A DNA stretch of 64,000 nt from Fusobacterium sp. (lineage in GTDB: Bacteria > Cyanobacteriota > Vampirovibrionia > Gastranaerophilales > Gastranaerophilaceae). A program made the position numbers and the translations under genes. The DNA lies in contig JAMPIJ010000004.1 in assembly GCA_023662905.1 (NCBI GenBank), positions 1-64,000 of the forward strand. The letters run 5' to 3'. Shown here piece after piece: positions 52,494 through 61,948 of the stretch. The notes beneath the pieces are model-generated. The model saw nothing but the letters and a program-made list of their open reading frames with translations, made no database searches and had not been told where the DNA came from. Position 1 is the first letter of the stretch; every line of letters begins with the position of its first letter.

Positions 52494-53645
52494 TTAACGT
52501 TTAATACACCAACCTCCACCTTGAACACCGTCATCACGCTCACCGGTAATTAATGATTGCCCCATATTTACACGTTTACCATTACTGTGTACATAAAACT
52601 CGCCTGCCAGATACATTGTTTCTGAATAATCTGCCGCATCAATCAAATTCTTATTCACAAACATAGAAAGCAATTCATCGCCTTTTGGCGCTCTATATTC
52701 AGGATCAAATTTAGTACAAGCTTTTATTATAGAAAAACTTGAGGTCTGATGGTCTTTTAAAGGTTTTGTCGCAGGATAAGGCGCAAAAAGCTGTGCATCA
52801 AATGGGTACATCAATGTCATAAACCCGATATCTTTGTTTACAGTATTTGGCCCCTTACTTCCGTTCAAGTCATATATTAAATTGGCACAAACACGTTGTT
52901 TAACAGGCATTGAGTCGGCTACACTCTCATCTGTAAATGGAACTTCATTCAAAGACCCAATGCAATTCGGATTATAGAAAACAAGTATGGATTCACCATT
53001 TTGGGTTTCAAAAGCGGCCGCTTTAGTATCACGAATAACAAATCTTGCAGTATGCCAGCCGCCAAATAAACCAACCATATTGGAATTTAATTCTGACATT
53101 TTGGTTGGAAGCGGGAATTTCTTGCCTGCGAGCGTATTTATCGAAGACGCGAATCCGCAATCTGCCAAATTATCGCTGCAAATATTATTGATTTTAAGAA
53201 CCTTTGAAAGTCCTGCCGTTACAAAAGTTTCCGCAGCCGTATCAGTAATAGCGCTTCCGCTCTCATCTTCGGTATAAGTTCCATACCCGTTCAGGGCAGG
53301 CATAAGCGCTACGGCCTGACTCATACGCGAATATAGTGCTTTTCGCTGGGTGTTCCAAGTGCGTTCGTTAATGTTACCCGTCAGCGACGGCAAAGTTATC
53401 GCCGCGACTACGCCAATAATTGTGAGGGATAAAAGTATTTCGGCCATAGTGAATGCGGCTCTAGCCGGCTCGCCGCCCTTCGCGCTAAACGCCAACGTTC
53501 GCGCTTGCGCGAAAGAACGCGGTCTTCCGCGTCGCGCGCTCAACTGTTCGTATTTTCGGACTATTTCATAGGCCGAAAATACTGCCTGGCTCTGCTCAGG
53601 GCTCCCCCCCCCCCCTGTCAACATGTTTACAAAGTTGTTTTTCAT
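52494..53645 (-). CDS. Phase-variable prepilin-like protein (copy D), tract in frame
   Basis: The only prepilin copy here in the ON state. ATG 53645 (MKNNFVNMLT) follows AGAAAGGAT by about 9 nt; G12 keeps the frame through GGGGSPEQSQ to the cleavage site ARAA|FTMAEILLSLTIIG. The leader is long (about 60 residues) and encoded by stacked DNA palindromes. The mature part shares ERTWNTQRKALYSRMSQAVA, AETFVTAGLSKVLKINNIC, KAAAFETQNGESI, DLNGSKGPNTVNKDIGFM with copies B and C, but its last 85 residues (from EYRAPKGDELLSMF) are distinct. The open frame extends to 53780, but beyond the promoter. Likely extracellular after export by a type IV pilus or type II-like machine not encoded in this window. 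Confidence 0.88.
   Translation of the reverse strand: MKNNFVNMLTGGGGSPEQSQAVFSAYEIVRKYEQLSARRGRPRSFAQARTLAFSAKGGEPARAAFTMAEILLSLTIIGVVAAITLPSLTGNINERTWNTQRKALYSRMSQAVALMPALNGYGTYTEDESGSAITDTAAETFVTAGLSKVLKINNICSDNLADCGFASSINTLAGKKFPLPTKMSELNSNMVGLFGGWHTARFVIRDTKAAAFETQNGESILVFYNPNCIGSLNEVPFTDESVADSMPVKQRVCANLIYDLNGSKGPNTVNKDIGFMTLMYPFDAQLFAPYPATKPLKDHQTSSFSIIKACTKFDPEYRAPKGDELLSMFVNKNLIDAADYSETMYLAGEFYVHSNGKRVNMGQSLITGERDDGVQGGGWCIKR
53498..53582 (-). repeat. Three stacked palindromes in the copy D leader
   Basis: Perfect hairpins: TTCGCGC/GCGCGAA (53498-53513), ACGCGG/CCGCGT (53517-53532) and GTATTTTCGG/CCGAAAATAC (53550-53559 with 53573-53582). They lie within the leader-coding DNA between the G tract and the predicted cleavage site and have higher GC than the surrounding gene. 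A further palindrome, CAGGCT-C-AGCCTG, lies upstream at 53694-53706. Confidence 0.8.
53604..53615 (-). repeat. Poly-G tract, 12 G (copy D)
   Basis: Twelve G on the coding strand, encoding GGGG ten codons after the ATG. A multiple of three, so the prepilin is in frame. This is one base longer than in copies A, B and C. Confidence 0.9.
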
Positions 53646-53721
53646 ACTAATTAATCCTTTCTCCCAAGGCTCGCTCGGGTCTAATTGTAGAACAGGCTCA
53701 GCCTGCATCCTTTCTGAATAC

Positions 53722-53750
53722 ATTATGTACGAGGTTTCACAACATGTCAA
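53722..53750 (-). promoter_or_regulatory. Promoter of prepilin copy D
   Basis: TTGACA (53750-53745), 17-bp spacer, CATAAT (53727-53722). Spacer shares TGAAAC and GTA with copy B. A first AGAAAGGATG follows the -10, then about 50 bp with a palindrome, then a second AGAAAGGAT used by the gene, as if a palindromic element had split the leader and duplicated the ribosome site. Confidence 0.72.
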
Positions 53751-53818
53751 GATGGGCGGGTGGCAAAAATTTTTGTCCATGTTATTATAGATTTAGCAGA
53801 CACGAATTGGAGAGGAAA

Positions 53819-56461
53819 ATGATAGGCTTACTATTAAAAATGTTGGGCGATCCTAACGAACGCAAAGTTAAAAATATAATGGGGATTATTGAACATATCA
53901 ACGCGCTTGAACCGCAGTTCGCTGAATTATCAGACGACGAACTCCGCGCGAAAACTCAGGAGTTCAAAGAAATCCTCGCTAACCGTAAGACTTCTGATGA
54001 TTTCAACACTGACAGAAAACTTGAAAAAGAAGCTTTGGACAAAATTTTACCGGAAGCTTTTGCGACAGTAAGAGAAGCGGGTAAACGCGTATTGAATATG
54101 CGCCACTTTGACGTTCAGTTAATCGGCGGCTACTTCCTGCATAACGGCCACATCACAGAGATGAGAACCGGTGAGGGTAAAACTCTCGTAGCGACGCTTC
54201 CTGCGTACCTTAACGCATTGACAGGAAAAGGCGTTCACGTTGTAACCGTCAACGATTACCTTGCAAAACGCGACAGCGAGTGGATGGGTAAGATTTATGA
54301 ATTTTTGGGCTTAACTGTTGGCGTGGTGCTTTCCGGCAATCGCGGGCCTAACGAATACGAAGAAAAACGTTACGCATACAACTGCGATATCACATACGGT
54401 ACGAACAACGAATTCGGGTTCGACTATCTTCGTGATAATATGGCGCAAAGCAAAGAAATGCTTGTTCAACGCCCTTACAACTACGCGATTATCGACGAAG
54501 TCGACAGTATTTTGATTGACGAGGCGAGAACTCCTTTAATCATCAGCGGCCGTCTTGAAAAATCCGCAGAAACCTATCTTTTGATGGCAGAAATCGCGCC
54601 GAAACTCGAAAAAACAAAAGATTATGAGGTTGATGAAAAGAATAAAAACGTTATTTTGACAGAAGACGGTATCGACCACGCGCAGGAACTTTTAGGCGTA
54701 ACCGACCTATTTGATGTTTCAAACCAATATGCACACCATCTTTTGCAAGCCTTGAAAGCAAAAGAACTCTACATCCGCGACACTGACTATGTTGTTAAAA
54801 ACGGCGAAGTTCAGATTGTAGACGAGTTCACCGGCCGTATTATGGAGGGCCGCCGCTGGTCTGAGGGCTTACACCAAGCGTTAGAAGCAAAAGAGGGCGT
54901 TAAAATTCAGGACGAAACACAGACGCTCGCAAGCATTACGTACCAGAACTTATTCAGACTTTACCCGAAACTTTCAGGTATGACGGGTACTGCAATGACA
55001 GAAGAAGCCGAATTCGGTAAAATCTACAACCTTGAAGTTACCGTAATTCCTACCAACAAGCCTGATATCAGAGCGAATTATCCTGATAAAATTTATAAAA
55101 CAGAGGTTCAAAAATACCTCGCAGCTGTGGAAGAAATCGCAGCGGTTCACGAAACCGGCAGACCGGTTCTTGTTGGTACAATCAGTATCGAAAAATCAGA
55201 GTTTGTATCAGAACTTCTCAAACGCCGCGGAATCAAACATAACGTATTGAACGCAAAACAACACGAGCGCGAAGCTTATATCATCGCGCAAGCCGGTCGT
55301 GTCGGAGCGGTTACAATTGCAACCAATATGGCAGGCCGCGGAACAGATATTCTCCTCGGTGGTAACGCAGAGTTTCTTGCAAAAGAAAACCTTGACAATA
55401 AAGGGATTACACGCGAACACCCAGAGTATGAAAACTTCAAAAACGTAGCGCTTGAAGAAGCAAGAAAAATTACCGAAGCGGAACACGCAAAAGTTGTAGA
55501 ACTGGGCGGCTTACACGTAATCGGTACAGAACGTCACGAATCACGCCGTATCGACAACCAGTTACGCGGCCGTGCCGCACGTCAGGGCGACCCTGGGTCT
55601 ACAAGATTTTTCTTATCTCTTGAAGACAACTTGATGAGAATATTCGGCGGCGACAAAATTACAGCCGTTATGAATATGCTCAACATCGATGAAACAATGG
55701 AAATTGAATCTCCATTAATCACAAAACAAATCGAATCAGCACAGAAAAAAGTTGAAACTTACCACTTCGATATAAGAAAACACGTCCTCGAATACGACGA
55801 TGTTATGAATATTCAGCGTGAAAAATTCTACGCTCAACGCCGCAAAGTTCTTTTCGGCCAAAACCTTTCTGGCGATATTGCCTATATGATTGAACGCGAA
55901 GTCGACAGAATTTTACGCAGTTACATCGCCCCTGGAATGACACCTGATGAGTATATTTTCGACGATTTGGTAACAATGATAAAAGAAATCCATTCAACAA
56001 TCCCACAACTTGCGCGCCTCGACGTGAAAGATGTTCAAGGCATGAAATTTGACGCGATTTACGAAAAAATAAAAGATCTTGCAATCGACGCGTACAAAAC
56101 CCACGAAGCGTCATTAATCAATTTCTACAACAGCGTTCTTGAAAAATACGACCCGAACTTTGTTCCTCAACAGCCGTTCAGCGATGAAAACATGGTTCGC
56201 GGACTGGAACGTGACATCTTATTGAAAACAATTGATGCGAAATGGATTGACCACTTACACAATATTGATATGGTTCGCGAAAGCATAGGACTTCGCGCAT
56301 ACGGTCAAAAAGACCCGCTTATCGAATACAAAAAAGAAGCGTACGATTTATTTAACAAAATGATGTACGAAATTCAGGGCGAAACAGTAAAATACCTCTT
56401 CCGTATGAAATTTGGTATCCAAATTATGAATAATCCGGTTGAGGAAATGGACGAAGAATAG
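53819..56461 (+). CDS. secA: Preprotein translocase ATPase SecA
   Basis: Motor of Sec-dependent export. 881 residues from ATG 53819 ([16 protein letters not shown]), which follows GAGAGG; the frame is open 25 codons further without support. Walker A is [11 protein letters not shown], Walker [20 protein letters not shown], helicase motifs include [10 protein letters not shown] and [13 protein letters not shown]. It ends [10 protein letters not shown] without the C-terminal Cys-rich zinc motif found in many SecAs. Followed by ychF after 12 bp. Confidence 0.97.
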   Translation: MIGLLLKMLGDPNERKVKNIMGIIEHINALEPQFAELSDDELRAKTQEFKEILANRKTSDDFNTDRKLEKEALDKILPEAFATVREAGKRVLNMRHFDVQLIGGYFLHNGHITEMRTGEGKTLVATLPAYLNALTGKGVHVVTVNDYLAKRDSEWMGKIYEFLGLTVGVVLSGNRGPNEYEEKRYAYNCDITYGTNNEFGFDYLRDNMAQSKEMLVQRPYNYAIIDEVDSILIDEARTPLIISGRLEKSAETYLLMAEIAPKLEKTKDYEVDEKNKNVILTEDGIDHAQELLGVTDLFDVSNQYAHHLLQALKAKELYIRDTDYVVKNGEVQIVDEFTGRIMEGRRWSEGLHQALEAKEGVKIQDETQTLASITYQNLFRLYPKLSGMTGTAMTEEAEFGKIYNLEVTVIPTNKPDIRANYPDKIYKTEVQKYLAAVEEIAAVHETGRPVLVGTISIEKSEFVSELLKRRGIKHNVLNAKQHEREAYIIAQAGRVGAVTIATNMAGRGTDILLGGNAEFLAKENLDNKGITREHPEYENFKNVALEEARKITEAEHAKVVELGGLHVIGTERHESRRIDNQLRGRAARQGDPGSTRFFLSLEDNLMRIFGGDKITAVMNMLNIDETMEIESPLITKQIESAQKKVETYHFDIRKHVLEYDDVMNIQREKFYAQRRKVLFGQNLSGDIAYMIEREVDRILRSYIAPGMTPDEYIFDDLVTMIKEIHSTIPQLARLDVKDVQGMKFDAIYEKIKDLAIDAYKTHEASLINFYNSVLEKYDPNFVPQQPFSDENMVRGLERDILLKTIDAKWIDHLHNIDMVRESIGLRAYGQKDPLIEYKKEAYDLFNKMMYEIQGETVKYLFRMKFGIQIMNNPVEEMDEE

Positions 56462-56473
56462 AAGGAAAAATAA

Positions 56474-57571
56474 ATGTTAAGAACAGGTATAGTAGGACTT
56501 CCGAACGTCGGAAAATCAACATTATTCAATGCGCTGACCAGCGCAAAGAACGCACAGAGCGCGAATTATCCGTTCTGTACAATCGAGCCTAACGTCGGCG
56601 TTGTAAACGTTCCAGATGAAAGACTTGAAATTTTAAGAAAACTTTGTAACGCACAGGAAATAATCCCGACAGCGATTGAATTCGTTGACATCGCAGGGCT
56701 TGTAAAAGGCGCAAGCAAAGGCGAGGGGTTAGGAAACCAATTCCTACACAATATTCGCGAAGTTGACGCTATCATTCAAGTTGTAAGATGTTTTGACGAC
56801 GAAAACACAATCCACGTAGCAGGAAAAGTTAACCCGCTTGACGATATCGAAACAATCAACACCGAACTCGCACTTGCGGATTTGGCGTCTGTTGAAAAAC
56901 GTCTTGCACGTATCTCAAAACAAGCAAAAAGCGGCGACAAAGATGCCGTTTTAGAAGTAAAAGTTTTAAACAAACTTGCAGAACTCTTAAACGAAAGCAC
57001 TTTCATCAACATCAACGACCACTTTGAAGAAGATGAAATTCCTGTGGCGAAAATGCTTAACCTTATGTCAACAAAACCGGTAATTTACGTTGCAAACGTA
57101 GCTGAAACAGATATCAACACCGGCAATGACTACACAAAACAAGTTGCAGAATACGCTAAATCACACGGCGCGCAAACTGTTATAATTTCAGCAAGAATCG
57201 AAGAAGAACTTGCCGAACTTGGCCCTGAAGAGGCGAAAGAATACTTAGCGGAACTAGGCGTCGAGGATAGCGGTATCAACAGAATGATTAAATCAGTTTA
57301 CACGTTGCTGAATCTGCGTACATTCATCACAGCCGGCGAAAAAGAAATCCACGCTTGGACGATTCCGGCAGGAGCGAAAGCCCCTCAAGCGGCGGGCGTA
57401 ATCCACACAGACTTTGAAAAAGGTTTCATCCGCGCAGAAATCACGCCTTATAAGGACTTTGCTGAACTCGGTTCTTATGTTGCCTGCAAGGAAAAAGGTG
57501 TAACTCGTTTAGAAGGAAAAGATTACATCGTGCAGGACGGCGACATAGTCCACTTCAGATTTGCAGTATAA
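56474..57571 (+). CDS. ychF: Ribosome-binding ATPase YchF
   Basis: Obg-like universal P-loop protein that hydrolyses ATP better than GTP. The N-terminal GIVGLPNVGKSTLFNAL is the G1 loop, DIAGLVKGASKGEGLGN the G3 region. A coiled-coil insertion (about 120-200) and the C-terminal TGS domain (RTFITAGEKEIHAWTIPAG) are present. 365 residues, normal. Co-transcribed with secA, ends at a terminator. Confidence 0.96.
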   Translation: MLRTGIVGLPNVGKSTLFNALTSAKNAQSANYPFCTIEPNVGVVNVPDERLEILRKLCNAQEIIPTAIEFVDIAGLVKGASKGEGLGNQFLHNIREVDAIIQVVRCFDDENTIHVAGKVNPLDDIETINTELALADLASVEKRLARISKQAKSGDKDAVLEVKVLNKLAELLNESTFININDHFEEDEIPVAKMLNLMSTKPVIYVANVAETDINTGNDYTKQVAEYAKSHGAQTVIISARIEEELAELGPEEAKEYLAELGVEDSGINRMIKSVYTLLNLRTFITAGEKEIHAWTIPAGAKAPQAAGVIHTDFEKGFIRAEITPYKDFAELGSYVACKEKGVTRLEGKDYIVQDGDIVHFRFAV

Positions 57572-57597
57572 AAAAGGAGCCAGCAGGCTCCTTTTTT
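57571..57597. terminator. Bidirectional terminator after ychF
   Basis: Perfect 11-bp stem AAAAAGGAGCC / GGCTCCTTTTT, loop AGCA. Also serves the convergent glycosyltransferase gene. Confidence 0.9.
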
Positions 57598-57599
57598 TA

Positions 57600-58625
57600 T
57601 TACATAAAATACGGTTTCTCTTCGAGCGTTCCGAGTAACTTTTTACTATTTATCACGTGCAGAACATGTTCAGGCTTAATAGATTTGATACAAGGCGTGT
57701 ATTTCTGCCCCTCTTTCAAACGTTTGCATTCTTTTTTCCAACAGAATTTACACTCAATAACCGGCTCAACACAATTTCCTTTTTGCCCGTAAGGACGGAC
57801 GTTTTCAGGATTTGTAGAACCAAATATTCCAAGTGTTTTTACGCCCAGACCTGAAGCAATATGGAGCGGCCCTGAATCACCCGAAACAAACAAATCACAC
57901 TCCGAAAACAGGCACATACTTTCAGAAATAGAGAATTCACCCGAAAATAACACAGAACCCTCGAGGGCTTCTGCAATTGTTGAGTGATATTCTTTTTCAG
58001 CCGGCGAGCCAGAAATAAAAATGGTTCCGCCATAAATCTGTTTTAATAATTTTCCAAGTCCAATCCAATTTTTCGCAGGCCACGCTCTTCCCTGACGATT
58101 GTTGTCGGTCTGCCCCCCCGGGGAAAAAATAACAAACGGACGCGGATAATTTTCGAGCCGCGTTTTCATTTTCTCTAAAAGTTGAGAATCAAGTCCGAGG
58201 CGCAAATTTTTTGGTTGTTTAAGTTCTGGAAACGCCTGTTGTGCGGCAAGAAAAAACGCGTCAACCACATGTTTATGTCCCATCGGAACCTTACCAAACT
58301 TTTCTTTCGGGTTTGCGATAAAGGTCATAAAATTATTTCTAAACGCATTTGTAAGGTTCAAAACCACATCGTAGTGTTCGTGACGAAGTTTAAGCGCGGT
58401 TTCCAGATTATAAGAAAAATCTTTTTTACGTTTATGGTCAAATTCAATAATCTTATCGATATCAGGATTGTTTCTAAGGACATCGACATAACGGGCTTCA
58501 CAGCAATAATGAACCTCATAATCAGGATGAGCCGCTTTTATCGCCTGCGGAATAATCGTTGTATGAACGATATCGCCAAGCGCACCAAATCTTAATACCA
58601 ATACTTTTTTTGCTTCTTCGACCAT
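57600..58625 (-). CDS. Glycosyltransferase family 9 (heptosyltransferase-like)
   Basis: GT-B enzyme of 341 residues resembling LPS core heptosyltransferases. VLVLRFGALGDIVHTTIIPQ is the N-terminal GT9 motif, FSPGGQTDNNRQGRAWPAKN the hinge-proximal donor segment, and CDLFVSGDSGPLHIASGLG the classic C-terminal donor motif. The Cys-rich block CVEPVIECKFCWKKECKR after it could bind metal. It suggests lipopolysaccharide or a related glycan; no other LPS gene is nearby. Confidence 0.9.
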   Translation of the reverse strand: MVEEAKKVLVLRFGALGDIVHTTIIPQAIKAAHPDYEVHYCCEARYVDVLRNNPDIDKIIEFDHKRKKDFSYNLETALKLRHEHYDVVLNLTNAFRNNFMTFIANPKEKFGKVPMGHKHVVDAFFLAAQQAFPELKQPKNLRLGLDSQLLEKMKTRLENYPRPFVIFSPGGQTDNNRQGRAWPAKNWIGLGKLLKQIYGGTIFISGSPAEKEYHSTIAEALEGSVLFSGEFSISESMCLFSECDLFVSGDSGPLHIASGLGVKTLGIFGSTNPENVRPYGQKGNCVEPVIECKFCWKKECKRLKEGQKYTPCIKSIKPEHVLHVINSKKLLGTLEEKPYFM

Positions 58626-58712
58626 AATATTATGATACCATAAAAAAATTTTTCAGACCACTGGAATATATTTCGAATATAGTGTATAATGATACAGTAA
58701 AAAGGAAAGCTG

Positions 58713-60623
58713 ATGTCATTTTTTAGTAAAATCAGAGAATTGACCAACAGAATAAACGAAGTCGAAAATGCTGTATATTATCAAAAACAGGATTACATTG
58801 AAATATACGAGCGTAACATTGCGTTGGAAAAAGAACTTGCCCAACAGACAAAAGAGTTGTCTATGGCGAATAAAAAAATGATTACGCTACAACACATCAT
58901 TGATATGATGACGTCTGCCAAGCCGCTTGAGAATGTTCTTGATAATATCGTAAACAGTATTTCCAACGAATTCGGTTATGTTCACGGCGCGATTTTACAA
59001 AAAATGAAAGACGAGAAGGGCGATTATATAAAAATCCTTTCTCAATCAAGCGACACAGCCATCGACAATTTACACAAAGTTATTCACGCACCGCTTTACA
59101 GCCTGAGATTGAACTATTCTCCGGTTGGGATTTATGCAGAAACAATGCGTTCCGGCGAAATCACACAGACCCAAAACCTCGGTCAAACCCTGCAAGAAAT
59201 CATGCCGGCAATCACCGACGAACAATTAAGCCTGATTTTGGACAAAGAATATTGCAAATCAATGATTATTATCCCGCTCAGCTGTATGAACAAACACTTT
59301 GGGTGGTTTGTTGTGTTCTCTTCACGCGACGAACTTGCGAGTTCCGAAACAGATTTTCTAAGCATTTTCGCAAAACAAATCGAAATGGCGATTACAATTG
59401 CACACCTGTTCTCGACAGTAAAAGAACAGGCCGTAACCGATGGTCTGACAGGGCTTTACAACCGACGCTATTTTGAAGAATACATGAAAAAAGAAATCAC
59501 CCGTGCAAACCGTCAAAAACAACCATTCTCAATAATCGGGCTTGATTTAGACTTTTTAAAACAGATTAACGACAAATACGGTCACGCATTTGGTGATTTA
59601 GCCATAAAAACTCTTGCGGACGTAATCAAAAACAACGCGCGTTCCATCGATATTGCGGCACGTATGGGCGGCGAAGAGTTTAACATAATCCTCCCCGGGG
59701 TTGATTCAAAAGGCGCGATGATCGCGGCAGAACGTATTCGCAAAACCCTTGAAGCCGCAGAACTTGACACTATCGGCCATATTACGGCAAGTATCGGCGT
59801 TGCGACCTATTTTGAACACACTGACAATGCCGAAGAACTTCTTGAACTTACCGATCAGGCAATGTATGAATCAAAACGCAACGGCAGAAACCGCGTAACC
59901 CTTGCGACTCCGATTTCTGAAACTAGCTGGCAAGAAATCGCTATCAATACATTTATTGATATTCTTTCAAAACACAACATGCCTGTAAACAGCGACATTA
60001 AAAAAGAACTTTGCGAAAAACTGAAAACTTCAGAAGCAAACACAATCGCTTCTCAACCGAAAGAAACACTTTATATTGTGGCGGACATGCTGACAAAACT
60101 CTACAATCCACTTCACGAAGACGGCGTTGTGAAGAAAAAAGTTTTAATCGCCTCATCTCTTGCGAAACGCTTTGACCTTTCAAAAGAAGAAATCGACAAC
60201 TTGAAAATTGCGATTCTTATGTATGACATCGGCAACTTGATGATTCCACAGGAAATTCTGCAAAAAACATCACCGTTAACCGATGAAGAAAAGAAATTCA
60301 TCAAAGAACACCCGATTATTGCGGCCCGCGATATTCTAAAACCGATTTCCGTTGTTCAAGATATAATCCCGATTATCGAAAAACACCACGAAAACTGGGA
60401 CGGCAGCGGCTATCCAAACAAACTTGCCAAAGACGAGATTCCGATGAGTTCGCAAATCATTCTTATCATTGATTCCTACTTTGCGCTCACCGAAACACGC
60501 CCTTACCGCGCGAAAATGTCAGAAAAAGAAGCGCTCAGCGTCATCAAAGAAGACGCCGGCAAAAAATGGAACGCCGAACTGGTTAAAGAATTTATCGCAA
60601 TCATCAAAAACGAATTGAAATAA
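58713..60623 (+). CDS. GAF-GGDEF-HD-GYP-like protein
   Basis: Cytoplasmic signalling protein of 636 residues. An N-terminal coiled coil (about 1-60) leads to a GAF-like domain (about 70-225), then a diguanylate cyclase domain (about 235-395) with an intact active-site loop MGGEEF (from residue 318). The C-terminal region (about 460-635) is HD-GYP-like: IPQEIL, KEHPIIAARD, EKHHENWDGSGYPNKL and RPYRAKMS are kept, but the HD dyad is YD (Tyr504-Asp505) and the following Lys is Asn. The phosphodiesterase part is probably inactive, leaving c-di-GMP synthesis as the likely output. It overlaps thiL by one base. Confidence 0.9.
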   Translation: MSFFSKIRELTNRINEVENAVYYQKQDYIEIYERNIALEKELAQQTKELSMANKKMITLQHIIDMMTSAKPLENVLDNIVNSISNEFGYVHGAILQKMKDEKGDYIKILSQSSDTAIDNLHKVIHAPLYSLRLNYSPVGIYAETMRSGEITQTQNLGQTLQEIMPAITDEQLSLILDKEYCKSMIIIPLSCMNKHFGWFVVFSSRDELASSETDFLSIFAKQIEMAITIAHLFSTVKEQAVTDGLTGLYNRRYFEEYMKKEITRANRQKQPFSIIGLDLDFLKQINDKYGHAFGDLAIKTLADVIKNNARSIDIAARMGGEEFNIILPGVDSKGAMIAAERIRKTLEAAELDTIGHITASIGVATYFEHTDNAEELLELTDQAMYESKRNGRNRVTLATPISETSWQEIAINTFIDILSKHNMPVNSDIKKELCEKLKTSEANTIASQPKETLYIVADMLTKLYNPLHEDGVVKKKVLIASSLAKRFDLSKEEIDNLKIAILMYDIGNLMIPQEILQKTSPLTDEEKKFIKEHPIIAARDILKPISVVQDIIPIIEKHHENWDGSGYPNKLAKDEIPMSSQIILIIDSYFALTETRPYRAKMSEKEALSVIKEDAGKKWNAELVKEFIAIIKNELK

Positions 60624-61507
60624 TGGAAAAAGAATTTATAAAACTCATAAAAACGACCCTAAATTCCGATTACATCGGCGACGATTGCGCGTATTTAAAG
60701 GATTTGGGAATCGTAATCTCACAAGACAGCCTTGTAGAAGAGGTGCATTTTCTACGCGACAAAATCACGCCGTGGCAACTAGGTTGGAAAACAGCAAGCG
60801 TAAACATTTCCGACATCTGTGCAAGCGGCGCAGAACCAAAGTATATGACAGTCGCGCTTTCGCTGCCAAAAGACATCAACACCGATTTTGTAAAAGAATT
60901 TTACGACGGGCTGAAATCCGCTTGTGCTGACGTCGAAATCGTTGGCGGTGACATAACAGGTGCAGACAAAATCTTCATCTCGGCAACCGTAATCGGCAAA
61001 ACCGCAGGCCGCAACATCAGTTCACGTTCGCACGCCCAAGTAGGACAAAAAATTTTTGTTTCTGGCGTCCACGGTTCAAGCGCTGCAGGGCTAAAACTGA
61101 TTCTGGAGGGCAAAAACGCACCCGAAAAACTTATCAAAGCCCACCTTGAACCAGTTGCGCGGCGCGAAATCTCAGACCTTTTGGCTACGAACCAAAAGAC
61201 CGCCTATGCAATGATGGACACCTCCGACGGCCTTATGGACGCACTTTCACAAATTTCAGAAGCAAGCCATGTGCAAATGTGTGTTGATTTTGACAAAATC
61301 CCGTTTGACCAAGAGATTAAAATCTTCCCTGACTGGCGCGAACTCGTGCTTTTCGGCGGCGAAGATTACCAACTCCTCGCGACCGTCGACACACCGCCCG
61401 CAGGCGCAACCATAATCGGGGAAGTTAAAAAAGGTTCCGGCGTAAACCTCAACGGAAAAATCTTCTCAAAAGATTCAATCGAACAAAAACTCTACAAACA
61501 TATTTAA
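60623..61507 (+). CDS. thiL: Thiamine-monophosphate kinase
   Basis: Phosphorylates thiamine monophosphate to the active diphosphate. IGDDCAYL at the N-terminus, ISQDSLVEEVHFL, VNISDICASGAEPKYMTVAL, VGGDITGAD and MDTSDGLMDAL, then FGGEDYQLLAT are the expected PurM/ThiL motifs. 294 residues. Start overlaps the previous stop (TAATG), so the two genes are coupled. Confidence 0.94.
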   Translation: MEKEFIKLIKTTLNSDYIGDDCAYLKDLGIVISQDSLVEEVHFLRDKITPWQLGWKTASVNISDICASGAEPKYMTVALSLPKDINTDFVKEFYDGLKSACADVEIVGGDITGADKIFISATVIGKTAGRNISSRSHAQVGQKIFVSGVHGSSAAGLKLILEGKNAPEKLIKAHLEPVARREISDLLATNQKTAYAMMDTSDGLMDALSQISEASHVQMCVDFDKIPFDQEIKIFPDWRELVLFGGEDYQLLATVDTPPAGATIIGEVKKGSGVNLNGKIFSKDSIEQKLYKHI

Positions 61508-61512
61508 AACAA

Positions 61513-61536
61513 AGGCGCAGCCTTACGGCTGCGCCT
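61513..61536 (+). terminator. Hairpin after thiL
   Basis: Perfect 10-bp stem AGGCGCAGCC / GGCTGCGCCT with loop TTAC but no T run, so it may stabilise the 3' end instead of terminating. The next stretch, to 61628, has no gene; it holds the repeat GTCGACTCA twice (61615-61632). Confidence 0.55.
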
Positions 61537-61628
61537 GCAATCTATTCATACTTCGTGCAAATCTTAACCACTTGCGTTTAACAAGACCGCAAGCACGCAA
61601 ACCAGTTATGGCTGTCGACTCAGTCGAC

Positions 61629-61802
61629 TCACATCGCAGTTACGTGATAATCATTCTCCACATTATGTGTTGTTGATGCAAAAAACTTGTTCAAAAATGA
61701 TTCAAAATTTCTTTGCAAGCCTGCAACTTCTGCTTTCAAATCTTCAAAATTTTCTTCTTTAGCTTGTGATAAAGCTTTTTCAAATAACTCGTCGTAATAC
61801 AT
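61629..61802 (-). CDS. Small 57-residue acidic helical protein, unknown
   Basis: Open frame from MYYDELFEKALSQAKEEN to DYHVTAM. AGGAG lies 9 nt before the ATG. Predicted to be an amphipathic helix of about 45 residues (heptad-like Leu/Phe/Val spacing), perhaps oligomeric. It stands alone between thiL and udk on the opposite strand. No family recognised. Confidence 0.65.
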   Translation of the reverse strand: MYYDELFEKALSQAKEENFEDLKAEVAGLQRNFESFLNKFFASTTHNVENDYHVTAM

Positions 61803-61922
61803 AATCTATACTCCTATTTACTAACATTCCCAATATCGGAACATTTTTCTCAAAACTTTAATTTTTTTAAGAAATTTGTTACAATTGTTTATCATGATAT
61901 AGTAATTTCATGTTTTATAACT

Positions 61923-61928
61923 TATAAT
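61923..61928 (+). promoter_or_regulatory. -10 box of the udk gene
   Basis: TATAAT, 20 nt before the ATG at 61949, with GAGG between. About 30 bp further upstream, GTTACAAT-TG-TTTATCAT (61878-61895) is an imperfect HLR1-like repeat. Confidence 0.5.
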
Positions 61929-61948
61929 AGTTGATTATAGAGGTTAAT

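Noticed and set aside
53646-53780. Prepilin copy D starting at 53780 (longer open frame)
   Set aside because: It begins upstream of the -35 of a promoter shared with the other copies. The supported start is ATG 53645.
58113-58119. Run of seven C in the GT9 gene as another phase-variation tract
   Set aside because: Only seven bases, inside the conserved SPGGQ motif of an intact gene, in the correct frame.
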